This document shows, piece by piece, positions 1-10,802 of a stretch of DNA of 64,000 nt. Both the position numbers and the translations under genes were made by a program. The notes beneath the pieces are model-generated. The model saw nothing but the letters and a program-made list of their open reading frames with translations. It did not search any database and was not told the DNA's origin. Positions within the stretch are counted from its first letter, which is position 1; each line of letters begins with the position of its first letter. The DNA comes from Heterobasidion occidentale (taxonomy: Eukaryota; Basidiomycota; Agaricomycetes; Russulales; Bondarzewiaceae), in NCBI GenBank assembly GCA_039111635.1, contig JBCAQO010000001.1, forward strand, positions 1,922,001-1,986,000. Direction: 5' to 3'.

Positions 1-3000
1 ATTCACGATCTGGAGGTGAAACTGTCTCAGACCTCACAACTCCGAGGGCCGGATGTGCATCATCGGATTCTAGCGGTGGGAGAGTCATCTCAAGAAAGCG
101 ATACACGAAGGGTAAGTGGCGCATATACTCACTGAAAAGGCACTTCAAAGTCATGACGCCTATAGGGATCTAGTCCGATAAGCGGCAGCCTTCCTGAGAT
201 GCCACCCTTTATCTTGCCATCCTTCATGGCAGGATCCTCTACTCTGCATGGTGTTTTCAATGCTTCCCTGATAGCCCAATCCGCCGTTGATCCAGATAAC
301 CCATTTGTCTTAACCTCACCTGTCGCCACAGGCGTTAAAACCGACTTGATCACTTCTCGTAAAAGAGGCGGATCCTCAAGCGACGAAGAGAACCTGCCGG
401 TAGAGCCTCTGATTGGAAAGACTCGAAGTCCGAGTCCAAGTCACATCGCTCTCCAGTCAAAGCCCACTCCCATCTCAGGCTTTTCCTCAGCGTCCAATGT
501 CTTAGCTGACGTTCACACGCCAGGGTCTCCGGATGGGACATCAGAGAAGGACTACTCTTCATGGTTTTCTTCCACAGTCCCCATAAGCCCCGTGGGATTT
601 CTGAGCGGCAAGGCTGCTCTGGCGAGCGTCGTGCCCGAGGTTCCCTCCGCTGTCATTTTCACAACGGCTGCGATGAACAAGGTGATCGTTCCTTCTGAGA
701 CTGCAATGCAACAGGCAGAGGTACGGATGAAGCTCTGGGAGGCAGAAGCAGACCAAGCCGACGCTGAAGATGCCTTTCTCTCACAAACGAAAATATCACC
801 GATTTCTCCTCCGCGGCCTGTCCTCGTTGCTGTAGAGAACTCACTAGTGCAAGGAAGTGCGCTGGAGACCGCTGGCCCAGCTCTGGGCCTCTCACGAGCG
901 TCGACATCTGGGTTTTCCACGCCTTTCCAACCATCATCAGCCATCGGCGCTAGAAACAAGAACGCTATCAAGGGTTTCAAATCACCACTCATCCGGAACA
1001 ACGCTGCGCCACTGAGAGCACCTGTTTTCGCTCCCTCACCTCTCAATCCTGGTCGTCCTACTATGGCTGCTGCCTCAGAAATCATGCCTGTGTCAACACC
1101 TGTTCGCGCCTTGCGATCGACAGTGCCTTCGACACCAGATAGCAGCGCTATCGCCGGTACCTCGTCGATGGCGACACCTGTTCGCCGGGCAGCATTCAGC
1201 ACGCCTCCACGAGCCTTGGGAATCACGACAAGGGCACGCCAGTCGGGTCAGAAGCCGTTCATCTCGCCGTTCAAGCCAGGGATGAGGCCTGGTGAGCCTG
1301 GAAGAACTCAATTAGAGGAAAAGTACAACCGAGAACGAGCCACTGCTATGGAATCTCTTGTAGTCGTCAAGGGTGGCACCGCAGGGACGGTAAAGACTTC
1401 AGGGAGAAAGAGATTCTTTGACCTCAGTGCGCCATGTTATTGACTCGTGGACTATCCGATGCTAACGAGAATCTCCATAGAGCTTCCTGCGGACAGAAAG
1501 ACACTTTTGTCCTCAGGGCTGATTCCTCAGGCGCACAATCACGATGCATTGACTGCTAAGGGAATGTGTGTACTCTTCTAGTACTCCTACTCCCATTTTT
1601 AACACTACGTCTTCATAGAAACGCACACGAGATGGCACAGATAACCCCAGAAACAGCCCTGTACTACTCTTTCTATACTACATCTACGGCTCCTCTCGTA
1701 GTCGCGCCTGGATCTCCACCTTTGGAGAGCGCGCTTGGCCCGGATACTGCTCTTCAAGAGCTGAAGAAATTAGGATGCACCTTAGCGACGAAGGAGTGGG
1801 TGGATAATCACTGGAGCCTAATTCTGTGGAAGCTTTCAGGCATGGCACGCCTAGATCCAGAGCGCGAGCGAGACGGGGAGAAGAGATGGTGCTGGGGAGA
1901 AGTTATCCGGCAGCTCCGTTACCGGTCAGGATTTTCGATTAATTGGTCATGCCTATATATCGGTTTGCTCACCGGACTGATCATTGTAGATACGAAAAAG
2001 AGCTGAATGGGGGACAAAGACCGGCCTTCCGCTTGATCACGACTCACGACTCACCACCAGGGTGCCCTATGGTCGTTTGCGTGTCAAACATCATTTGGTC
2101 TGAAGGCGGCACCGCAGAAGATGGTTCCCCGGTCTTGCCGCATCCGGAGCTCGAGGTGACCGACGGCTGGTACAAGCTACGCGCCGAAGTCGACCCTCCT
2201 CTAGAGAGGGCTGTGCGCAAGGGCTTCATACGTGTAGGACGCAAATTGGCCGTCACTGGTGCAAAGGTGAGTGTGTTGGCGTCTGCTGCCGCGATAGGAT
2301 CTTGCTGAGCGACTGTGTAGCTCTCTGGCGGAAAATCTGAGCCATGTGAAGTCCTGGAGGCATACGGTTCGCACTGTCTGATGTTTTCTGGCAATAGCTC
2401 GCATCTTGCTCCGTGGCACGCGAAGCTTGGATTCCAACCTCATCCGCCCATAGCGACGCTTAACAGCCTCACTCCGGACGGAGGTCTCGTACAACTGCTA
2501 GACCTCACTGTGGTTAAGGTAAAGAAGTCCAATGATCCAACCGAATATTTCTGAAATGGGCTGCAGGCATATCCCATCGCCTTTATTGAGTTCTTCGTGG
2601 ATGAGAACGGCCGCAAACGGCGCGCGGGTCCACGAAAGGAAGATGAGGAGGCTCAAGTTCAGGACCAGTGGCAGGTACGTTAGTCCTGCCCTCAGACGCC
2701 TCGCATGCTTGACAGCATTCGGGCAACAGAGGCGCAGGGACAGAGAAGAGTCGAAGCTCCGCAAAGACATTCTTGATAAGCTCGAGGTCTATGAGACTTG
2801 GGCCGATCGCCTAGAACGCAAAGCGGGTGGACATACTATCAGCTATAACCGGGATGGTATGTATTCAATTGTTACAGTCTTGTCAACACGTTTCACAGGT
2901 AGTTGACGCTCTGATCTGCGGATAATTGCAGCAACGATGCCTAGCCATATCGAGGATTTGTTCGATTTGCTCAATGAGGGCAAGAGCTTCAGCGACATGT

Positions 3001-3517
3001 TGAGAACATCGAAGCTGGATGACGCTTACTGGCTAGGCAGGTTTTTGCGCGAACGGGTTGAGAAAGAGAGAGAAACTATGGTGGATGAAATCGAACGTGA
3101 TCTAAAGGTAGTCTCTTTTTTTTCTCCCATTTCGTTGTCGTCTCAAAAGCTGACCACGCCATTGTGAACAGGAAATATGTCCGCCTCGCGACGTGCGCAG
3201 CTTCCGTGTTTTGTTCATGAAAGACGCGTACACGTCCCGGAAACCCGCCAACCTAATCGTGGAGATCACTGTCTGGGATGTACTAAACTTGCAGTTTGAC
3301 GAGGGGAAGAAACCAGGGCATTTCAAAGAGGGCGAACGATTCCTTGTGAGTCGATCACATGCAGTCTGAAGTACTGCCACATCTAACATGCACGAACCGG
3401 GAACAGGTTACGAATCTATTACCTTTGCAACAGAGCGCATGGATGCACAGAGCTCAGGTAGATGGTCACATCTACTTGGCTACCCGGCGGGATTCTAGAT
3501 GGACGAAGAAAGGCTAA
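1..3517 (+). CDS. BRCA2: BRCA2/Brh2 homologue, 5' partial
   Basis: Homologous-recombination mediator that loads Rad51 onto single-stranded DNA in the nucleus. Eleven exons join in phase: 1-111, 166-1426, 1481-1565, 1619-1924, 1990-2266, 2321-2518, 2567-2674, 2730-2856, 2932-3107, 3172-3345, 3407-3517 (977 residues visible). A BRC-type Rad51-binding repeat starts at FTTA (bases 658-669) and continues VPSETAMQQA. The DNA-binding half is clear: helical domain with WVDNHWSLILWKLSGMA, OB1 with MVVCVSNIIW, OB2 entered at AYPIAF, a charged helical tower-like insertion in the 2567-3107 exons, and a C-terminal OB fold ending in IYLATRRDSRWTKKG. The protein is open at base 1, so the N-terminus lies upstream. 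Only one convincing BRC repeat is visible, as in Ustilago Brh2 and unlike the eight in human BRCA2. Identification is firm; exact splice sites are my inference. Confidence 0.9.
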
Positions 3518-3677
3518 GTTATATGTAAGGACACTCATGGATTCCCTGTTGTAATTGCTGATGTGTATGCTGTGAGATGTGTTATAAGAGGTCAGATCAC
3601 ACTCTAGAGCGATACCGCCTTGATGAAAGGCGGGATTAATGAATGAGGATAAGATATATATGTGTGCACCGAGGAGT

Positions 3678-5401
3678 CTAAACAGATCCAACATCATATG
3701 TCTTGAAGACCCTTCCCGGATCCTTGACATCCTCATGACCCATAGTCACAACAGTAGGCTTATTCCCAGATTCCGGACTGAATATGCGATTAGCCACCCT
3801 TTGAAGTGACTCGGCAGTGACCTCGTCTATTTTATCGCACATCTCGCTAACTGGGACCTTACGATTGTGCACGAGAAGCTAGTCAAGAGAACTCAGTGCC
3901 CATCCACGTATAGTCTTCGCGAGATAGCATACCTGACGCCCGAGGTCTTCGACTTCAACCGCCCTGCTCTCAAGAGCCATGACCAAACTTGATTTCAGCT
4001 GGTTCTTGGCTCTATTCAGCTCTGAACTTGACACTGGGCGATAGAGCAATAGGCTCAGCTGATGAATCAGATGGGGCATTATCTGGGTAGGTGAGTTGCC
4101 TCGGCTGCCGGCTGGTGCAGGCACGAAGGATGCGAACAGTCCGAAGAGTGACGAGTCCGTGTAAATGTGATGGAATGAAGCGCAGTGATCGACTTGCGGG
4201 TGGTGATTGAGGATGTGCGTGTATAGTCGAGAGTACATGCCCTTCCCGGGTCCGCCTTCGGAGGCATTTAATACCTTTCATCTACCTCGAGAAAATGGAG
4301 ACTCACCAGCCGAGAAACTCCCACCGCCCCCTAGTAGAATTTGCATGGTCGCCAAATCGTACACATCTTCGTCGTGAATGCCCACACCTTCGAAGGCGAT
4401 ATAGATATGATTGAACTCCGCGTTGGGGTCATGGATGAAGCGGTACCCCCCGGTATACGTTGAACCTGCGGAATTTGGTGATCCGGCTGAAGGTGAAGAA
4501 AGAGGTGGATAGAGGTATGACGACGCCGCGCGTGTCAGTGACTTCATCAAAGATCGTGAAGAGGGACCGAGAAGATGTGTCGATTGCTGGACAGCACCAT
4601 TCATACGAGGTCCTGAGGGCTGAGGTGTCCCTAGGGGTGTATATTTTAACGAAGAGAAGTGTTTGTCGGCGAGTTCGACAAGTTCCTCGTGTGGAACGCC
4701 AGCTCCTGCGATGACCATTCGTTCAGGCCTATACCAGTCCTTGATGAATTGTCGCATCAAAGGCTTGTCAATCAAGTCTATCCGCTCTGGTGGACATAGT
4801 AGTGGATTTCCAAGCGTCTGACCATCATATGCAACTTCGTGCAGAATCTCAGGAAGGATCATCTCCGGTTTGGCATTGATTTCTCGGATCTCGTATTCTG
4901 CGGCGTCTCGTTGCGCTGCCAACTCTTCAGGAAGGAAAGACGGATTCAAAACCGTGTCGGCAATGAGGGAAAGCGCAAGTGGTGTTGTCTGGGTGAAGTG
5001 AGATGACTGGTACATGATTGTCTCGCGTGAGGAAGAGCACATGATCTGACCGCCCAGAGCATTAATGGACATGGACATTTGCTCGTCCGACATGGACTTG
5101 GTGGACTGCCAAAGAATTAATAACGTTGTACAACTGAGGAAGCATGAGAATTACGCACCTTAAATGCCATCCTATCCAAGAAATGGCTCACACCCGAGGT
5201 CGATGGGGTCTCATACCGGGAACCTGCGTCCACATAGAGTCCTACCGAGGCGAAATGGCCAGGTGTTGACTCTGTCGCGACACGGATGCGATTGGGGAGA
5301 GTAGTAATTTGAGCAGGTGGGCTGAGTACTTCAGTGGAGATCTTGCGACACTGACGCTGTTGAAGGCCTCGTCGGGCGATATTGTACGAAGCCCTGCGCA
5401 T
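3678..5401 (-). CDS. MAS2: Mitochondrial processing peptidase alpha subunit
   Basis: Non-catalytic, presequence-recognising subunit of the matrix peptidase that removes targeting peptides; it pairs with a beta subunit carrying HxxEH. Four exons: 5401-5159, 5105-4307, 4255-3933, 3878-3678, giving 521 aa. The start at 5401 gives a basic presequence-like N-terminus (MRRASYNIARRGLQQR). Family marks are TTLPNRIRVATE, SGVSHFLDRMAFK, and the glycine-rich substrate loop GGGGSFSAGGPGKGM, which is split by the 4256-4306 intron. The beta-subunit zinc motif is absent, as expected. A low-complexity Ser/Pro stretch near SSPSAGSPNSAGS interrupts the middle of the protein. It is transcribed divergently from the ceramidase gene, the two start codons being 146 bp apart. 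Confidence 0.93.
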
Positions 5402-5547
5402 GATGGTCGACAGAGACGGTGACGGTGGCTCCTCTGCAAGCGGCTTACGCGCACGCGGCTCACGTGATGTGAATCTCGGACAAAGTTGAACCATATCCCG
5501 GGGCCGACATCGGGGCGCCCAGGCAAGTACATAGCCCTCTTGCCGCC
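5402..5547. promoter_or_regulatory. Divergent promoter region, MPP-alpha / ceramidase
   Basis: The 146 bp between the two opposed start codons must hold both core promoters. It contains a CACGTG E-box at 5461-5466. No TATA box is evident. Any factor using the E-box is unknown. Confidence 0.4.
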
Positions 5548-6773
5548 ATGGACACGTCCTCTTTGCAAGGTATATGGGGCCCTGTAACCTCGACTTTGGA
5601 TTGGTGTGAGGTATGCCTGGTTCTACTTGCACATAAACTCTTGGCGACTCATTTGTTCGGATCGACAGGCCAATTACCAGTTCTCGCCTTATGTCGCTGA
5701 AGTTGCGAATACGTTCTCTAACTTGTTCACAATTGGCATTGCCCTCTATGGCGCCCACCTCGTCTCGAAAGAATCGCTCCCTTCGCGTTACCTTGTTGGC
5801 TTTGCTGTCCGTCTCTTTTTTTATTTAGTCCTGCTTGCAAACAACTGTTTCTCCGTCGCGTGATAGGGTGTTGCTCTTGTTGGTATAGGCAGTTTCGCAT
5901 TCCATGCGACTTTGCTGTATCAAGCGCAGCTTGCGGACGAGTTGCCGATGATCTATATCTCCAGCTATAACATCTTTATCCTGTTTGAAACCAAACGGGG
6001 ATTTACTCTCCGGTCAACCTCTAGTCAAATCGCATTGCTGGCAGCACTTCTCTTCGACATTGCATTTACACTAAGCTAGTATGTCCTCTAGTGCCAATCT
6101 CCCTCGAAGTCTTACGACTGAGACTCTTCAAGCTTTGTCTATAGAAACCCGGTCTACCACCAAATAGTGTTTGCCTCCCTACTATTCATCGCGACTTATA
6201 GGACGACACACCTCCTTAGATGGTCCGAGACTTCCAAAACGATACCGGACAAGAAAAAGACCCTGTGCAAGCAACTTTATTACACTGGATCTGCCCTTTT
6301 TGCCTTCGGCTTCCTCATCTGGAATGTTGACAACGTCTTCTGCGACGGTCTTACACGCTGGAAGAAATCACTTGGCTGGCCGATCGCATTCTTACTTGAA
6401 GGTCTGTTATGTCTTCAACACGTTTGCGTTTTGGAAGCTCATCGATCGTGCGTAGGTCATTCATGGTGGCATGCTTACACAGTGAGACTCCATCACTGCA
6501 GTCTTCCATTCCACTAAGTCAGGTTCTGTAGGCAGCTGGGACGTACTTCATGCTCACTGGAACAATCTGTACGTGACCAAGCATAACGTGTTCGCTCTAC
6601 GTTACACTGATCGTTCCGCGTAGACATGTAAGCCATCAAGATGACATCTGAGTATGCCTCTGAAACCCGCTTTCAGGACTCTTTGTATCAAGGACGACCA
6701 TCACAAATATAGAGTCAAATATCAACTTGGCTTACCGCATGTCCAGCGCGTGCATGAGACGAAACTGAACTAA
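5548..6773 (+). CDS. Alkaline ceramidase (YPC1/YDC1/ACER family)
   Basis: Multi-pass ER/Golgi membrane amidase that splits ceramide or phytoceramide into sphingoid base and fatty acid. Exons: 5548-5610, 5669-5806, 5867-6078, 6133-6401, 6456-6481, 6532-6568, 6624-6627, 6677-6773, giving 281 aa. The family's zinc ligands are visible: His in [11 protein letters not shown], Asp in QLADELPM, and two His in GHSWWHAYT. The N-terminal part carries [20 protein letters not shown] and the C-terminus reads [20 protein letters not shown], both typical. A 4-nt exon at 6624-6627 is needed to keep the phase: joining 6568 directly to 6677 gives an immediate stop. Which ceramide type is preferred cannot be read from sequence. 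Confidence 0.9.
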
Positions 6774-7329
6774 ATCTATCTCGTCGCCCTGGCAGGTTTG
6801 TAGCCGTCTGTCTACACGCCTCTCCATGTACTAATCAAGAGACTGCTCGCAAAGACGTACACTGTTGTTCCGCGGCTGTTTGACCTGACTGTTCCGCGAG
6901 ACTCGATCTATGCCTCGAAGTCCGACTCTGGGCGGCCGATTCGAGATACGATGTACATCTAGAGGGCGCGTGGAATGGAATAAACTCACTATATCCTTTT
7001 CCTTCAACGACAGACACTGCTCTTGTGCCTCAAATCCAGCGTTTTTGCTAGTTATTGTGATGAGGCCGCAACAAGTTTGCGAATAGTCAAGCTCTTCCCC
7101 GACAATAATTCTGTGGGGGCGTTGTGACAAGCCTCTTAGAGCGAGAGTAGGGCCTAGTTTGACAGACCTCATGCCGCGACAGCGCAAGGGTTAGGACAGC
7201 TTAGACTCCATGTCGTGGTTTAATGTAATGGAAGAGTGGGGGTAATATCACGATGAGATATGGTAGAAATACTATGAACGAGGTAAGCCTAGATGTCTTC
7301 AGTACTCATGGCAATGACTCACGTATAAC
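6774..7329. other. Intergenic, no gene supported
   Basis: This stretch separates the convergent ends of the ceramidase and EF-Ts genes. Short open frames on the minus strand show no conserved motif and no plausible splicing. I see nothing beyond two 3' flanks. Confidence 0.5.
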
Positions 7330-8367
7330 CTACGAATTCTCCCCAACAGTCCACTTGGCGATTTCTAGGACCTCCAAGCCGCCATCCTCCTCTCCCTCCA
7401 CAATCAACTGCCTCTCATGCGCCCATCGTCCCAACACAGTTTGGACAGTATCCTCCGTTGAACCCCCTGCCAGCATCATGAACGGTTGATCATATAAAGC
7501 CGTCTCTTCCTTTGTCCCAGTTGACGAACGAATGGAGAAAGTTGGGAACCCAACGATTTGCCGTGCTAACGAGCGCTCGAGCCTGTCTAAATCACCTTGG
7601 AAGGCGCTGGTGGTCAGAAGGGTAGGAAGACGCGGAGATCGGAGAGCCAGTAGTGCCAAGGAGCCTATTCGACCTTGTGAAGGAAGGTTAACGCCTCCAT
7701 GTGTGTATGAAGCGAGACGAAGTCCGAGGGATTGCTGAGCACGGGGCAGCGGGTTATGCGTGACGGCAATCGCTCTTTTCAGTGAGATTTTTTCTCCCAG
7801 TTTTGCAATGGTATCGCGAATGGCTGTCGCCACTGTCGCCTGCGACGGCGAACCTCCGGGGTTTTGTGAAATCAACGGCGCGTCGTTCAACAAGTCCAAC
7901 GAACACGGTCTAAGCAATGAGGGAGACCGTTCGTCTGGCTCCGAGATGAACGCAGCAGTATGCGCAATATCTGCCACGAGCCGTCCGAACAGCTCATTCC
8001 TAGCCACGAAGTCTGTTTCGCAATTGAGCTCGATCATGGCAGCCCGCACGCTCCCGCTGGCAGAGTTCTGAGCACTCGTCCCACCCGACAACACCGAGAT
8101 GCCAACCAGACCTTCCCCAGTAGCCCGCCCCTCTACCTTAGCTGCCTTTTTCGCGCCAGAGACCGCAAGGTCCTTTTGCAACCACTCTAAAGCGGCATTG
8201 ATGTCGTTGTTCGTCGCGCTCAGTGCTTCGCGAGCTTTTGTAATGGAAACCTCTGTGCGCTTGCGAAGCTCAGCGACGAGTTTCAGTGAGGGTTTCTCTT
8301 GCACAGAGGAATATGAGCGGAGGGAGGTCAGGGGACGGAAAGCGGCTCGGGAGGTTTTGAAGCTCAT
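7330..8367 (-). CDS. TSF1: Mitochondrial elongation factor Ts
   Basis: Guanine-nucleotide exchange factor for mitochondrial EF-Tu, acting in the matrix during organelle translation. It is a single exon of 345 aa. Residues 1-24 form a basic, Ser/Arg-rich targeting sequence (MSFKTSRAAFRPLTSLRSYSS). A UBA-like N-terminal domain follows (LRKRTEVSITKAREAL, ALEWLQKDL), then the EF-Ts signature ELNCETDFVARNELF and a dimerisation-domain region with EKISLKRAIAV. Length fits fungal mitochondrial EF-Ts. It shares a 104-bp divergent promoter with NAF1. Absence of introns is unusual beside its intron-rich neighbours. Confidence 0.93.
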   Translation of the reverse strand: MSFKTSRAAFRPLTSLRSYSSVQEKPSLKLVAELRKRTEVSITKAREALSATNNDINAALEWLQKDLAVSGAKKAAKVEGRATGEGLVGISVLSGGTSAQNSASGSVRAAMIELNCETDFVARNELFGRLVADIAHTAAFISEPDERSPSLLRPCSLDLLNDAPLISQNPGGSPSQATVATAIRDTIAKLGEKISLKRAIAVTHNPLPRAQQSLGLRLASYTHGGVNLPSQGRIGSLALLALRSPRLPTLLTTSAFQGDLDRLERSLARQIVGFPTFSIRSSTGTKEETALYDQPFMMLAGGSTEDTVQTVLGRWAHERQLIVEGEEDGGLEVLEIAKWTVGENS

Positions 8368-8471
8368 TGTCGTGGTCGTGGTCGGGAGCGGGAGACGCGT
8401 GACTTAGGAAAGGAGGCGTTCCGTCGAATTTCTCTGGATTTGGAATTCGCTTCCTTTCACTCCTGCTCTCT
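8368..8471. promoter_or_regulatory. Divergent promoter region, EF-Ts / NAF1
   Basis: Only 104 bp separate the two opposed start codons, so both promoters overlap here. No clear TATA or E-box element is visible. Confidence 0.35.
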
Positions 8472-10372
8472 ATGGCGGACTCTTCCTTCAAGGTTCCCTC
8501 TCTGCTTCCCCAAGACCTTCTCATCATTCAAGACCTCGTAGGCCATGTTCTGGAGCCCCCAGAAGCGGCACAACTCAAATCTCCCGATGATGATCATTCC
8601 ATCGCAAGTTCCGGCGAAGACACGAACAGTGAGGATGAGGTAGAGGCAGATATATTGTTAGATGACGAAGACATCTCGTGAGTCTCCTGAGTGACTGACA
8701 ATGGTACTCATATTGATACTCTGTTCAGCCCATTGCCCACAGACTCTGCTTCAGAATCTTCAGACTCGGACTCCTCTTCTGAAGGTAGGACGGATGCGCC
8801 TCGTCCTCAAGACAAGGTTAAGAACATAGAAGACGACGAAGATGAGGAGGAGAGCGGGCCTACTGTCATCGCTCTCCCCCGGACAAAAAATGAAGTGGTC
8901 GAGGAGGATATCGTCATCCCAAAAATTACCGAAGTCGGGCCTGACGAACACCTTGAAAAGGTTGGCGAGGTCATGAGTATCCTTGACAGAATGGCTATCG
9001 TCAAGGGCGTTGCGTCAGAAACTCCTGGACGAGGGTCCGAAAAGGCACTGGATTCCGAAACCTTACTCGTTTTCGACGATAGGCAGGTCATGGGATACGT
9101 GAGTGAACCTTTTACCTTTTCTCCAAAAAAAAAAATCTCTCACCTCATAGCAGATCTCTGAGACGTTCGGACCGACTTACCAACCCATGTATCAAGTGAA
9201 ATTTAACGACAAATTTCCTCTTGATGCCGAAAAAGTGAAGATCGCGCGCGAGGTCTTCCACGTCCCTCAACGAAGTAATTTCGTCTTCGTCAACGAACTC
9301 AAGCATTGGCGAGGAAGTGACGCTAGCAATCTTCACGACGAGGAGCCTGCGGATTTTGAACTGGAGTTCTCTGACGACGAGCAAGAAGCCGCACACAAGG
9401 CAAGACTCAAACAACGGTGAGCACTTTTGAAAGTGGTATTACGTTGTCCCTTTCTCTGAAAACATATGCAGGCGGTTTGGCTCACGAGAGCCCTCCACTA
9501 TGTCTTCGAGACACTCGACACCAACACCATCGCAATTCCGGGACACAGCTGCAGAGACGCTTTATGGCCTGAATCCCTACGACGCATACGGAGCATACGA
9601 CATGGACTACGCTGCTGGACCATCACGTCCTCCGCCTATTCCCTACGATGACGACCCATACTCGGATCCGTACACTATGGACACTTCAAACGAACGACCC
9701 GGCTCTTCTGATCTTACGGCGGACGGCGGACCAGGCTCTCCAGACCTTTCTGCAAGAGCTCCGCAGCTCAACGAACGGGGACGAGGTAGAGGGCGTGGCA
9801 ATAAAAGGCCAGACCAGGGTGGTCTGCACTCTAGCCGCAATTCTAACAATCGTGGACGCCGACGTGACCGCGGACGAGGTCGAGGGCACAGTGAAGACAA
9901 CGGCAGACGATGGGGAGGACGGAATGGTCGCCAACAGGCGCCGTCCGAGATGGAGGCGCAGATTCCTCTCGCTCCTCAATCGTTTCTGTCGACGCCTGGG
10001 ACTGTTCCTCCTGCGACAAGTCAATTCACCAACGGCATTGGCACGTCTGTTCCTGGTGACTTCTCAGCACCGCCAGTTGTCACGGGCAACCCATGGTCCT
10101 ACGACTCTCAGTTCAATCAATTCAACAGCTATGGGTACGCACAGCATCAGTTTGTGCAGCCACACATCAATCCTAGGTTTGCGTCATCGTTTGGCTTGAA
10201 CGTTCCTTTCATACAGCAACAGTATAGTCAGTATGCCCAATATGGTGTTGGTGGGGACGGCAGCTACGATTACGGCGAAGGTGCCAGTGATGGCAATTGG
10301 TCTGGAAATTGGAATCTCCAAACTGGATCCGACAGCCAGGGCCCATATAGGCATGATCAGAAAGAGGGGTAG
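8472..10372 (+). CDS. NAF1: H/ACA RNP assembly factor NAF1
   Basis: Nuclear assembly factor that holds the place of Gar1 while H/ACA ribonucleoproteins (pseudouridylation guides, telomerase RNA in many eukaryotes) are built. Exons: 8472-8677, 8729-9098, 9154-9416, 9472-10372, giving 579 aa. An acidic N-terminal half (DDEDEEES runs) leads to the Gar1/Naf1 beta-barrel: VGEVMSILDRMAIVKG, DDRQVMGYISETFGPTYQP, MYQVKF, and VFHVPQRSNFVFVNEL. The last exon is a long disordered tail with RG-rich clusters (GRGRGRGN, RGRGRGH) and Tyr/Gln/Gly-rich sequence, as in other fungal Naf1 proteins. Assignment rests on the core domain order and is strong. Confidence 0.88.
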
Positions 10373-10802
10373 CTGTATGATCGCTGAGGTCTCTATCCTT
10401 ATTCATCATTGAGATTTCTGTTATTGTACACTTTGAAACAAACACCACTGTGTTGTTCAGTCGGGTTTTGAAGCAAAATTAATGCATCAGTGGTCCTTAT
10501 AGGTCCATAATTATCAATTGTTCTGCTGTCTTACCCTAATCTGAGCATTTGCCACTAGAGTAGGCCTTTTGACTCCCACTCCATGTTCTCTCGAGCTAGT
10601 ACTGGTACTAAGGCTTGAGGACCTCGACATCTGAATCAACTGCAACCGTGGCTGTGGCATTAACTGTTGAGAGTTGCGAGTCATTACCGCGCCGTTATCG
10701 ACACCTCCAGAAAAGGCAGTCTCGACGTTCGTCCGAAGCCAACGCTCACATATTTTATTTTACTATTGAAGCTGAACTTTTTCTGTGTTTTTCCTCAGTG
10801 CC
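10373..10802. other. Intergenic between NAF1 and the next gene
   Basis: This should hold the NAF1 3' UTR and the promoter of the downstream gene. A pyrimidine-rich run just before the ATG at 10803 resembles a fungal core promoter. Open frames here are shadows without conserved motifs. Confidence 0.4.

Noticed and set aside
199..1443. Stand-alone 414-codon ORF starting at ATG 199
   Set aside because: The frame is open upstream through a 54-nt intron to base 1, and its 3' end splices into the BRCA2 DNA-binding exons, so it is an internal exon rather than a separate gene.
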